Positions 1 to 6,174 of a DNA stretch of 10,734 nucleotides are shown here, one piece after another. A model generated the notes under the pieces. It was not told where the DNA came from, did no database searches, and saw only the letters and a program-made list of their open reading frames with translations. Position 1 is the first letter of the stretch. Every line of letters starts with the position of its first letter. This stretch comes from Desulfosporosinus sp. UBA4726 (GTDB lineage: Bacteria; Bacillota; Desulfitobacteriia; Desulfitobacteriales; Desulfitobacteriaceae), in the NCBI GenBank assembly GCA_002404215.1, contig DHJG01000177.1, positions 37,304-48,037 on the forward strand, written 5' to 3'. A program made the position numbers and the translations under genes.

Positions 1-104
1 CGCTTCAGTATCCCTGCAACACGCTGTTCTAGTGTTTCATCGTCTCCATACGATTTTCGGGTGAGACGATTTAAATCGATGTCCTTCAGATTATTAACCT
101 TCAT
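1..104 (-). CDS. hisD: Histidinol dehydrogenase, N-terminal part (runs off left edge)
   Basis: Only the first 34 codons are in the window; they read MKVNNLKDIDLN... and end ...LEQRVAGILK at base 1. Histidinol dehydrogenase (HisD) catalyses the last two oxidations of histidine biosynthesis (histidinol to histidine, NAD-dependent, zinc enzyme). HisD proteins usually begin with a short loop of this style, followed by a helix of the type V..IL.DVR.RGD. That match, and its place 27 nt downstream of hisG, is the basis of the call. The start is ATG at 104 with a GGAGAG ribosome site at 115-120. No catalytic residue lies in the visible part, so the identity rests on N-terminal style and context. It is probably co-transcribed with hisG from the promoter at 909-937. 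Confidence 0.72.
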   Translation of the reverse strand, partial: MKVNNLKDIDLNRLTRKSYGDDETLEQRVAGILK

Positions 105-131
105 TGTTATTTGTCTCTCCTCTGCTCGTCT

Positions 132-809
132 TTATATCGACCCTTCGATCAGTAAGTCCTCACGAAAAAGATCCACTAACACCCGAATCCGCTCATATTT
201 CAGCCGATAGGCTACACGGTTAGCGATCAAACGAGACGTCGCTTCTAGAATCGGAGCAACCTCGAGCAAGTGATTTTCTCTGAGCGTTTTTCCAGTAGAA
301 ACAATATCCACAATCATTTCTGCCAGTCCGACGCAAGGAGCAAGCTCAATATTTCCATGAAGTTTTATGGGGTGAACCTGCATACCCAGCCCGCTAAAGA
401 AAGTCTCTGCGACCCTAGGAAACTTCGTTGCCACTCGTTGATGGTTCAAAACACTTAAATCATACTCCCCATTAGGCAATTTCGGGGGAACACTGGCCTC
501 TGGCATAGCCACAACAAAGCGGCAATAGCCAAATTTAAGGTCAAGTAATTCAGCAACATCTTTATTGTCTTCCAGCAGGGTGTCTTTACCAACAAAACCA
601 AGGTCTGCCGCCCCATATTCAACAAACGTTGGAATATCTGTGGCGCGGCAAATAATGATCTTGACCTTACTATCCGGAAGATCGTAGAAGAGCTTCCGGG
701 AATCTTCATTAACATGGCTGCATTCTATCCCAACACGAGTTAGTAGTTGGATGGAGTCAATAAGCAACTTACCTTTCGGTAAAGCAATCGTCAAAAAATC
801 TCGTTCCAC
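132..809 (-). CDS. hisG: ATP phosphoribosyltransferase, short (HisZ-dependent) form
   Basis: Catalyses the first step of histidine synthesis, condensing ATP and PRPP to phosphoribosyl-ATP with release of pyrophosphate, in the cytoplasm. The 225-residue protein opens with the HisG motif ALPKGKLL (residues 9-16). The family signature APCVGLAEMIVDIVSTGKTL, including the PRPP-binding loop STGKT, is at about 157-176. It ends soon after the catalytic domain, so it is the short type lacking the roughly 80-residue C-terminal ACT-like regulatory domain. Short HisG proteins work as hetero-octamers with HisZ, and hisZ is present 1.4 kb upstream. The start is GTG at 809, preceded by GGAGGGG with 7 nt spacing; a nearby ATG at 816 is out of frame. 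A gap of 27 nt separates it from hisD. It has its own promoter (909-937) and a palindromic candidate operator (878-893) in a leader of about 93 nt. Confidence 0.96.
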   Translation of the reverse strand: MERDFLTIALPKGKLLIDSIQLLTRVGIECSHVNEDSRKLFYDLPDSKVKIIICRATDIPTFVEYGAADLGFVGKDTLLEDNKDVAELLDLKFGYCRFVVAMPEASVPPKLPNGEYDLSVLNHQRVATKFPRVAETFFSGLGMQVHPIKLHGNIELAPCVGLAEMIVDIVSTGKTLRENHLLEVAPILEATSRLIANRVAYRLKYERIRVLVDLFREDLLIEGSI

Positions 810-877
810 GAGGCATCCCCTCCTCTATTTCCTTCAAGCAAAAGCTTAATCAACGCTCTAGTTAATCTATATATGCA

Positions 878-893
878 CTTTAGTTAGTTAAAG
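878..893. promoter_or_regulatory. Palindromic candidate operator of hisG (HisR-type)
   Basis: CTTTAGTTAGTTAAAG, with 6-bp loop and perfect arms that extend to 7 bp each (876-895). It lies about 10-25 nt downstream of the start site predicted from the TTGCCA/TATAAT promoter, a classical repressor position. It matches 14 of 16 bases with the site at 9221-9236 and 12 of 16 with the one overlapping the hisR -10 (3768-3783). Assignment to the TrpR-family regulator encoded at 3432-3734 is inference; an RNA hairpin role in the leader is the alternative. Confidence 0.5.
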
Positions 894-908
894 TGTTATC
901 ATGTTAAT

Positions 909-937
909 ATTATACCAATGTCCCTATGCTCTGGCAA
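909..937 (-). promoter_or_regulatory. Sigma-A promoter of hisG-hisD
   Basis: TTGCCA (932-937), 17-nt spacer, TATAAT (909-914). It has a perfect -10, five of six consensus bases in the -35 and optimal spacing. The predicted start is near 902, giving a leader of about 93 nt. This makes hisG-hisD a separate transcription unit from hisR-hisZ-pfkA. Confidence 0.8.
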
Positions 938-1035
938 CCCCAATATTAAAATAAAAGGTTACCTCGACATTTTGCATGCGTGAAGTTAAAATAGTATTAT
1001 TTTCTATAATGTAATGTGTGATTGCAGAAGAATAA

Positions 1036-1110
1036 TATGTACTAACAGAGGCAGAAGCTAAGCGTATAGGCATTGCTGGTTATGTCCAAAAGCCAGTCGA
1101 TGCTATGTAG
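1036..1110 (+). pseudogene. Remnant of a response-regulator receiver domain (C-terminal end)
   Basis: On the plus strand, against all neighbouring genes, codons 1036-1107 read YVLTEAEAKRIGIAGYVQKP followed by VDAM and a TAG stop. This resembles the last beta strand and helix of CheY-like receivers, where the pattern A...GA..Y..KPVD carries the conserved lysine. Here the K is in QKPVD. There is an in-frame TAA directly upstream and no start or ribosome site, so it is not an expressed gene. After the TAG the same frame continues without strong resemblance. It probably records an old two-component or hybrid-kinase gene that was deleted from this spot. The match is short (about 24 residues) and could be chance. 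Confidence 0.4.
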
Positions 1111-1153
1111 GTTTACTGCAATCAAATGAGCACCATTCGGCTAATAAAAAAAA

Positions 1154-2233
1154 TCAGTCTCCCATCTCAATCCCAAGCTCACGTGCTGCTAACAACAATG
1201 GGTCGTTAAGAGGTACAAGTTTAAGTCTATCAACCGCTTGAATAAGAGGAACCCGTACAATGTCCCTGCCATGAAGGGCGACCATGACCCCAAATTCCCC
1301 GTCTAACGCCGCTTCAACTGCAGCTACGCCATAGCGAGAGGAGAGCACTCGATCATAGGCATCAGGGGAGCCTCCACGCTGGAGATGTCCAAGCACAGTA
1401 ACTCGCGTTTCCATACCACATTGTTCTTCAAGGTCATTGCCTAATTTAGCACCAATCCCGCCCAATTTGAGCGGGTCGAATCGTCCCGAAACCAAACGTT
1501 CAACCACCATCTCTCCACCCAGAGGCTTGGCACCTTCGGCGACGACAATGATGCTGAATTTTTTCCCTTGGTTTGCTCTTTGTTGGATAGCTAAGGCAAC
1601 CCGATCGATATTATATGGGATTTCAGGAATCAAGATGACGTCGGCTCCTCCAGCAACACCCGCGTACAAGGCAATCCATCCAGCATAACGTCCCATCACT
1701 TCTAGAATCATAACTCGGTGGTGAGATTCTGCAGTGGTATGCAGGCGGTCTAAAGCATCCTGAGCTGTATCCACCGCTGTTTGAAAACCAAAGGTCTGAT
1801 CAGTGGCCATTAAATCATTATCAATGGTTTTAGGAATCCCAATCACCTTAAGTCCTTTATCCGCAAGCTTAAGAGCGATATTCAAACTACCATCTCCACC
1901 AATCGCCAGTAAGGCATCCACTCCACGCTCTCTCAAATTTCGCAGGACATCGTCTGAACGGTCAACCACTTGGGTTAGCCCATTAAGTTTCATTTCATAA
2001 GCAAAGGGATTATCCCGATTGGTTGTTCCCAGAATTGTACCTCCACGTGGTAAAATACCTGAGACATCGCTCAAACCAAGGGGCATGAATTCCCCTTCTA
2101 CTGCTCCGCGAAAACCGTCTCTAATTCCAAGTACTTCAATTTTATGATGGTACGCCGCTTTAACAACCGCCCGAATCACGGCATTAAGCCCCGGGCAATC
2201 CCCGCCACCGGTGAGTACTGCAAGTTTGCGCAT
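1154..2233 (-). CDS. pfkA: 6-phosphofructokinase, group III (ATP- or PPi-type)
   Basis: Phosphorylates fructose 6-phosphate to fructose 1,6-bisphosphate in glycolysis. The 359-residue protein has the nucleotide-binding start LTGGGDCPGLN (7-17), IGGDGS (111-116), PKTIDND (134-140, catalytic Asp138), MGRYAGW (180-186), PEI (203-205) and HLQRGG (283-288). Glycine at 115 (E. coli Gly104) normally marks ATP users, while Lys135 (E. coli Gly124) is typical of the PPi and group III branch. ATP is the more likely donor, but this mixed pair leaves it open. The start is ATG at 2233, with AAGGGG (2241-2246) 7 nt before it; the in-frame ATG at 2251 has no ribosome site. The hisZ stop lies 1 nt upstream and the ribosome site is inside hisZ, so the two are probably translationally coupled. 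Its place between hisZ and hisG is unusual. Confidence 0.95.
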   Translation of the reverse strand: MRKLAVLTGGGDCPGLNAVIRAVVKAAYHHKIEVLGIRDGFRGAVEGEFMPLGLSDVSGILPRGGTILGTTNRDNPFAYEMKLNGLTQVVDRSDDVLRNLRERGVDALLAIGGDGSLNIALKLADKGLKVIGIPKTIDNDLMATDQTFGFQTAVDTAQDALDRLHTTAESHHRVMILEVMGRYAGWIALYAGVAGGADVILIPEIPYNIDRVALAIQQRANQGKKFSIIVVAEGAKPLGGEMVVERLVSGRFDPLKLGGIGAKLGNDLEEQCGMETRVTVLGHLQRGGSPDAYDRVLSSRYGVAAVEAALDGEFGVMVALHGRDIVRVPLIQAVDRLKLVPLNDPLLLAARELGIEMGD

Positions 2234-2234
2234 G

Positions 2235-3401
2235 TTAGCACCCCTTTTCATCGACGCATAAAAGCTCTGGAATATGTTTTAGTAAGGCTATATTCCGGGC
2301 TACTTGGTTCTCTATTGTTCCAAGTGCCATTTCCACCCGTTTCCCCTTAGCTCGCAAAGCTTGGCACTGGTGAATAATTTTCTCGTCATCAGATCCATAA
2401 ACCAAAATGTCGGCACCTTCCACAACTGGAAGTGGGAATTGCTCTAACAAGTTTCCAAGGTGAATAGCAAACCCAGTCGCCGGTAACGGTGATCCAAAAT
2501 CGGCATATAACGCATCATAGCGACCTCCCTCAACCACTGGAAAACCCATTCCCGGAACATATCCTTCAAATATTGCTCCGGTATAATACGAAAAACCCCG
2601 TAGTATTCCTAAATCTAGCGACACGTTCGCTTGGACTCCAAAATTTTCCAGATACCTGTATATCCGTCTTAGGCTCTCAACGGCCTCTCGAATTGCTGGC
2701 CGTTCACTCCAGTTGAGAACCTCATCTAGAATTTCTTCTCCACCGTGGAAATGAGGCAAACGCAGTAAAAGCTCTTGAACGCGTCCGGGCAACCCACTTT
2801 GCCGGACCCAGCTTTCTACACCGACCATATCTTTACGTGTCAACGCTTCTTCCAGCTTTGCCTGCAACGACTCATCGATCCCAGCTTCCAGCATGAGCCC
2901 AGAAAAGATCCCCATATGCCCGAGATTAAACTGATAATTTTTTAAGCCCAAACCCGCAATCGCTTCTACGGCGAGAGCAATTACTTCTGCATCAGCCAAT
3001 TCATGGTCAGAACCAACAAGTTCTACGCCAACTTGGCGAAACTCTCGATGCCTAACTGATGCATTTCTATAGACATCTGCACCATAACACAGACGTAATG
3101 GCAAATTACCACCACCGCGCATACGTGTGCTAACAAGGCGTGCGATCGGTGTTGTCAGTTCTGAGCGCAATGCTAAGATGCGCCCTTCACGGTCGAAGAA
3201 CTTGTATAATGAATCAGCTTGCTCGACATCTGGTTGAACGCAAGCAGTAAATTCAAGGGTTGGGGTCAATACTTTTTGATACGACCACTGTCTAAAGAGT
3301 GTAAGGGTCTTTTCTTCTAAACGCTCCTGCATGGCAATTTCCTCAGGTAGTAAATCGCGCATCCCCTCCGGTATACGTTGCCCTAAATTTGTTCTTAGCA
3401 T
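2235..3401 (-). CDS. hisZ: ATP phosphoribosyltransferase regulatory subunit HisZ
   Basis: HisZ is a histidyl-tRNA-synthetase paralogue without aminoacylation activity. It binds short HisG, activates it and mediates feedback inhibition by histidine. The 388-residue protein begins IPEGMRDLLPEEI (about 9-21), the opening usual for HisZ. A class II motif-2-like stretch ending in RHREFRQVGVELVG follows at about 115-130. The motif-3-side segment LGILRGFSYYTGAIFEG (about 263-279) replaces the RGLDYYTG of true HisRS. It is shorter than HisRS (about 420) and lacks the anticodon-binding domain, which supports HisZ over hisS. The start is ATG at 3401, with AAGGAG about 8 nt before it. It follows hisR by 30 nt and is followed by pfkA after 1 nt, so the three probably form one operon from the promoter at 3772-3800. 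Confidence 0.95.
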   Translation of the reverse strand: MLRTNLGQRIPEGMRDLLPEEIAMQERLEEKTLTLFRQWSYQKVLTPTLEFTACVQPDVEQADSLYKFFDREGRILALRSELTTPIARLVSTRMRGGGNLPLRLCYGADVYRNASVRHREFRQVGVELVGSDHELADAEVIALAVEAIAGLGLKNYQFNLGHMGIFSGLMLEAGIDESLQAKLEEALTRKDMVGVESWVRQSGLPGRVQELLLRLPHFHGGEEILDEVLNWSERPAIREAVESLRRIYRYLENFGVQANVSLDLGILRGFSYYTGAIFEGYVPGMGFPVVEGGRYDALYADFGSPLPATGFAIHLGNLLEQFPLPVVEGADILVYGSDDEKIIHQCQALRAKGKRVEMALGTIENQVARNIALLKHIPELLCVDEKGC

Positions 3402-3431
3402 TATGATTCTCCTTCTCTCATGTCAATGTTC

Positions 3432-3734
3432 TTAATTGTTTCGTTCTTTTAAACGACTTAAGATGAACTGATACCCGTCGGCTCCAAAATTCAAACAACG
3501 TTTAACTCGGCTAATCGTAGCACTACTGACTCCAGTTACTTCTCCAATAGCTGTATAAGTCTCATTTCTCTGCAGCATCTTAGCGACTTCCAAACGCTGG
3601 GCCAAAGCTTTTATTTCCGCGACCGTTGCAATATCTTCAAAAAACCGATAACACTCTTCTTTGTTTTTAAGCAATAAAATCGCTTCGAATAAGGCATCTG
3701 TTAACGGATTCTGTAAACGCTCATCGCTTGACAT
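3432..3734 (-). CDS. TrpR-family regulator, YerC/YecD type (candidate HisR)
   Basis: A 100-residue, all-helical DNA-binding protein of the TrpR-related YerC family. The N-terminal helices (about 8-52) resemble the TrpR dimer core. A helix-turn-helix lies at about 59-80 (YTAIGEVTGVSSATISRVKR), with the recognition helix in SSATISRVKRCL. Length and layout match B. subtilis YerC (about 104 residues). The start is ATG at 3734, with AAGGGGGA 7 nt upstream; the frame extends to 3800, but that part overlaps the promoter and lacks a ribosome site. It lies directly upstream of hisZ. From memory, comparative-genomics work links this family to histidine regulation in Firmicutes (named HisR), which fits the setting; I could not check it here. 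Palindromes at 3768-3783 and 878-893 are candidate targets, implying autoregulation. Confidence 0.88.
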   Translation of the reverse strand: MSSDERLQNPLTDALFEAILLLKNKEECYRFFEDIATVAEIKALAQRLEVAKMLQRNETYTAIGEVTGVSSATISRVKRCLNFGADGYQFILSRLKERNN

Positions 3735-3767
3735 GAGATTATCCCCCTTGAACATATTACTATTTCT

Positions 3768-3783
3768 CTTTAATCTATTAAAG
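3768..3783. promoter_or_regulatory. Palindromic candidate operator overlapping the hisR -10
   Basis: CTTTAATCTATTAAAG, with perfect 7-bp arms around a 2-bp centre. It fully covers the -10 hexamer (3772-3777), so a bound protein would block RNA polymerase. The same outer CTTTA/TAAAG frame, 16 bp long, recurs at 878-893 and 9221-9236. Autorepression by the YerC/HisR-type protein is inferred. Confidence 0.5.
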
Positions 3784-3800
3784 CAATGCTCTGTTGTCAA
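3772..3800 (-). promoter_or_regulatory. Promoter of the hisR-hisZ-pfkA operon
   Basis: A consensus TTGACA (3795-3800), a 17-nt spacer and TAGATT (3772-3777, four of six consensus bases). The start site would be near 3765, about 30 nt upstream of the hisR ATG. A terminator hairpin lies immediately upstream (3829-3892), consistent with a new transcription unit beginning here. Confidence 0.72.
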
Positions 3801-3828
3801 GTTTTTTTGGCATATTTAACCCCTCTCT

Positions 3829-3892
3829 ATTTGATAAAAGAGAGGACGGAAACCCTATTAACTTAAGGCTTCCATCCTCTCTTTTATCAAAT
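3829..3892. terminator. Bidirectional terminator-type hairpin, 23-bp arms
   Basis: Arms 3829-3851 and 3870-3892 pair over 23 bp with a single G-U position, around an 18-nt loop that allows a further CC/GG pair. The inner GC-rich part (GAGAGGA.GGAA) is followed on either strand by CTCTTTTATC, so the U-rich tail lies within the outer stem. This form can terminate in both directions. On the minus strand it would stop transcripts from the kinase gene before the hisR promoter, whose -35 begins 29 nt beyond. Confidence 0.7.
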
Positions 3893-3910
3893 ACACTACT
3901 TCCCACTTGT

Positions 3911-3997
3911 TTAATCCTCTCGTAAATTCCATATAAACTCCCTGATTTTCTCTTCACTGAACCCGGAATTAATACTTCTGATTAGTACTACAAAATG
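3911..3997 (-). pseudogene. Startless SinI/SinR-interaction-like fragment after the kinase
   Basis: In the 113 bp between the kinase stop and the terminator, the minus strand reads HFVVLIRSINSGFSEEKIRE then FIWNLRED and a TAA stop (3911-3913). The spacing of a hydrophobic helix, a G-[IVF]-S-x-E-x-I-R-x-[FY]-[IL] turn and a second helix resembles the helical hairpin by which SinI binds SinR. The frame is open back to a stop inside the kinase 3' end but has no ATG, GTG or TTG, and no ribosome site. It therefore looks like the tail of a truncated gene with the terminator behind it. Only about 28 residues can be compared and one helix is shortened, so family assignment is tentative. Confidence 0.35.
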
Positions 3998-4005
3998 GGT
4001 TCCAG

Positions 4006-5925
4006 TCAGCCAATGCCAAACTTCACCGCAGCAATTGTTCCAGTCGAATTTGATTCGAAGTTAATGACTGCATTATGTCGAGCAGCTATACTCTTGCATA
4101 TTGCTACTCCTAACCCAGTCCCCTGTTCTTTTGTTGTCACGAACGGAGTACCAAGTTTATCGAGTATTACTGGGTCAATTCCCCCTCCCTGGTCGCAAAC
4201 CCTAAGTATGATTTCGTTTTCTAATTGAAGAGTTTGAATCGTTAGAGTTGTACCGCCTTGCATTGCCTCAAATCCATTTCTTACTAAGTTCAAAAGTAAC
4301 TGTCGCAGTTCATTTTCGTCTCCCTGAAGGTCTGCGACCTGCTCAAGTTCTAGGCGTATCTCTTTGTCTTGATGGAGTGCATCCGCTGACAAGAGAGGCG
4401 CTAGAGACCTTACTATATTGGAAATATTTATTAACTTAAAATCCGATGATTTATCCCTAGCTAACTTTAAAAAATCCGTGATAATATAATTTGCACGATC
4501 TAGTTCTTCAATCATTAAATTAAAGTATTCGCCATATTGTTTTACATTGTCTTTGGCTGAAAGCAATTGCAGAAAACCACGAACCGTTGTGAGCGGATTT
4601 CTCACTTCGTGGGCGATACCCGCTGCCATTTCCCCCACCATATTAAGTCTTTCTGAACGCGCAGATTCTCGTTCAGTATTCTTTCTGTCGGTAATGTCCA
4701 TAAGCACTTTGAATACCAATCTCGACCCATCGACATCAGTAAACGGCTGAGCATATACTTCATAAATCTGATCACCATAAAACCTCTCTTTCCATAAAGT
4801 TGTAGAGTCTCTAAAAACCATTGGAGCCGCGCAATCATTGCATGGGATCGTCAAACCCGCGATGACCTCATGGCATGGCGTCCCTTCCCATGGGCCAAAT
4901 TTTGCATGAAAACTACTGTTAGCAAAACGTATCTTGAAATCTTTCTCTAAAACACAAATAAGGCCGGGAAATGCATCAAATAATGAATATAAACGCCGAT
5001 GCTCTTCCTCCACTGCCTTTTCAATTTTTATTTTTTCTTCTATGTTGCGAAAGAACAAGGCTATTCCTATCTCTGTTGAATAAATACTAATTTCAGCCCA
5101 GTGCCCCATTTCTGGTGCAAAAGCCTCAACTCGAGTTGGCTGCCCATCATTCATCACTTTCAGACAAGCGTCATTAGTCACCTTATTCCCTTGCTGAAAA
5201 GCTACCCAAAAATTAGAGCCTATTAAATTACCCTTCATACCATTAGCCTCACGTGCTTCAACCATTGCCTGATTTGCGTAGGTTATGATCCATTGACGAT
5301 TTACGGCTATAAAGCCGTCGCTAATACTTCCAAGTATATTTATCATCTCTTGATTTGCTATGGCTAGTTCTTTTTCAGCGGCTTCTTTTTGTAGGATTTC
5401 TCTTTGAAGTTGCTCATTTGTCCGTACCAATTCATTAGTACGGATGTCGACCAATTCCTCTAAACTTTCCCGATACTGTCTCAATTCTTGCTCTTTAAGC
5501 TCACTCTCAGTAATATCCCAAATGGAAACAACCCTCAAACGCCGCATATTAACAGTAACTTCGTAACTATCAACGTGTACCGGGAAAGAACTCCCATCTT
5601 TTTTTAGATCAACAGAATTAAAAGCAAAATGACCACTGTCATGTATTTTACGAAGGATTTCTGGAAGATCTTTTTGATACTCTGGAGCAATTACGTCATA
5701 AATTGATTTTCCTATTAACTCCGAGATGCTATATCCATGCATCTCAGCATAACAAGTGTTCATTATTACAAACTCACCACTAATGACATCCGTAACTACA
5801 ATACCCCAATAGTTCTCTGAGAAAATAAGGTCCCAAATTCCGTTGTTTTCTAGAACGTTTTCTAAAGCCCTTTCTAGAAAATTAACTTTTTGTTTTAATT
5901 CCGAAATTCCTTCGTTTATAGCCAT
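4006..5925 (-). CDS. Soluble three-PAS sensor histidine kinase (sporulation-kinase type)
   Basis: A 639-residue protein with no signal peptide or membrane segment, so a cytoplasmic sensor. PAS domain 1 spans about 30-140 (ending WDITE) and is followed by a coiled coil at about 141-195. PAS 2 spans about 196-295 and PAS 3 about 310-412 (ending LMDITDR). The HisKA domain has GIAHEVRNPL with phospho-acceptor His439. The ATPase domain has the N box LLLNLVRNGFEAM (543-555), G1 DQGGGID (578-584), F box GTPFVT (592-597) and G2 QGTGLG (601-606). PAS 3 carries a Cys351-x10-Cys362-x2-Cys365 cluster that could hold a metal or sense redox. No response regulator is adjacent, making it an orphan kinase like those that feed Spo0A in Clostridia. 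A sigma-H-like promoter upstream (5976-6003) agrees with that role; the target remains inferred. The start is ATG at 5925, with only a weak ribosome site. Confidence 0.93.
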   Translation of the reverse strand: MAINEGISELKQKVNFLERALENVLENNGIWDLIFSENYWGIVVTDVISGEFVIMNTCYAEMHGYSISELIGKSIYDVIAPEYQKDLPEILRKIHDSGHFAFNSVDLKKDGSSFPVHVDSYEVTVNMRRLRVVSIWDITESELKEQELRQYRESLEELVDIRTNELVRTNEQLQREILQKEAAEKELAIANQEMINILGSISDGFIAVNRQWIITYANQAMVEAREANGMKGNLIGSNFWVAFQQGNKVTNDACLKVMNDGQPTRVEAFAPEMGHWAEISIYSTEIGIALFFRNIEEKIKIEKAVEEEHRRLYSLFDAFPGLICVLEKDFKIRFANSSFHAKFGPWEGTPCHEVIAGLTIPCNDCAAPMVFRDSTTLWKERFYGDQIYEVYAQPFTDVDGSRLVFKVLMDITDRKNTERESARSERLNMVGEMAAGIAHEVRNPLTTVRGFLQLLSAKDNVKQYGEYFNLMIEELDRANYIITDFLKLARDKSSDFKLINISNIVRSLAPLLSADALHQDKEIRLELEQVADLQGDENELRQLLLNLVRNGFEAMQGGTTLTIQTLQLENEIILRVCDQGGGIDPVILDKLGTPFVTTKEQGTGLGVAICKSIAARHNAVINFESNSTGTIAAVKFGIG

Positions 5926-5975
5926 ATTTATACCACACTTCTTAATCAGATTGTAGTTAGTGACCTAAACTGATT

Positions 5976-6003
5976 ATTCTATAACACAACCAAATTATCC
6001 TTG
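5976..6003 (-). promoter_or_regulatory. Candidate sigma-H promoter of the PAS kinase
   Basis: CAAGGATAA (5995-6003), 12-nt spacer, ATAGAAT (5976-5982). Compared with the Bacillus sigma-H consensus RnAGGAwWW / 11-12 / RnnGAAT, only the first purine is off. The start site would be about 45 nt before the kinase ATG. In B. subtilis the sporulation kinase gene kinA is also sigma-H dependent. A weaker sigma-A reading (TTCAAG, 16 nt, TATAGA) overlaps it and cannot be excluded. Confidence 0.5.
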
Positions 6004-6102
6004 AATTAATTTCTAAATTTCCAGGATAGTTTTAATTCATTTTTCTACAAACTAATCATTATCTTTATAATTCGTTATATATATTTCTAAAACAAACTAT
6101 CA

Positions 6103-6109
6103 TTCGACA
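6103..6109 (-). promoter_or_regulatory. Spo0A-box-like heptamer
   Basis: TGTCGAA on the minus strand, an exact match to the core 0A-box consensus TGNCGAA. It lies about 100 bp upstream of the candidate sigma-H promoter, in the gap between the citrate synthase terminator and the kinase. A single heptamer has a high chance rate and the distance is large, so this is weak evidence for feedback by Spo0A. Confidence 0.25.
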
Positions 6110-6174
6110 TGTTCTCCTTAATTAAGCGAGGTCCAACTGTTATTTCCTCTTACACCTTCTATCTTGGTATAACC

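Larger units (their letters stand above)
810..1153. other. 344-bp gap between pfkA and hisG
   Basis: This stretch has no intact gene. From right to left it holds a T8 run on the minus strand immediately after the pfkA stop (1146-1153) and a plus-strand receiver-domain remnant (1036-1110). It then holds the hisG promoter (909-937), a 16-bp palindrome (878-893) and the hisG ribosome site. No convincing hairpin precedes the T run, so read-through from pfkA into hisG cannot be excluded. A 9-bp inverted repeat TGATTGCAG/CTGCAATCA (1019-1027 and 1116-1124) brackets the receiver remnant; it is too short to call mobile-element ends. Confidence 0.6.

Noticed and set aside
455..715. 86-codon frame on the minus strand inside hisG
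   Set aside because: It is an alternate-frame shadow with no ribosome site and overlaps an unmistakable hisG.
810..908. T-box or His-dependent leader upstream of hisG
   Set aside because: The predicted leader is only about 93 nt and shows no specifier stem, T-box sequence or terminator; no His codon run is present either.
1019..1124. 9-bp inverted repeat as ends of a miniature mobile element
   Set aside because: The repeat is short, no target-site duplication is visible, and no second copy occurs in the window.
1146..1153. T8 run directly after the pfkA stop as an intrinsic terminator
   Set aside because: I find no GC-rich inverted repeat immediately before it, so it is a bare T tract.
2234..2251. 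Upstream pfkA start giving a 6-residue extension
   Set aside because: The ATG at 2251 has no ribosome site, while ATG 2233 has AAGGGG at 7 nt and begins with the usual family N-terminus.
3735..3800. 22-residue N-terminal extension of the TrpR-family protein
   Set aside because: It would be translated across the consensus TTGACA/-10 promoter, with no ribosome site; YerC proteins are about 100 residues.
6087..6110. Seven-codon leader peptide MSNDSLF behind AAGGAG
   Set aside because: The peptide is too short to judge, has no attenuator-like structure after it, and the same bases match a 0A box.
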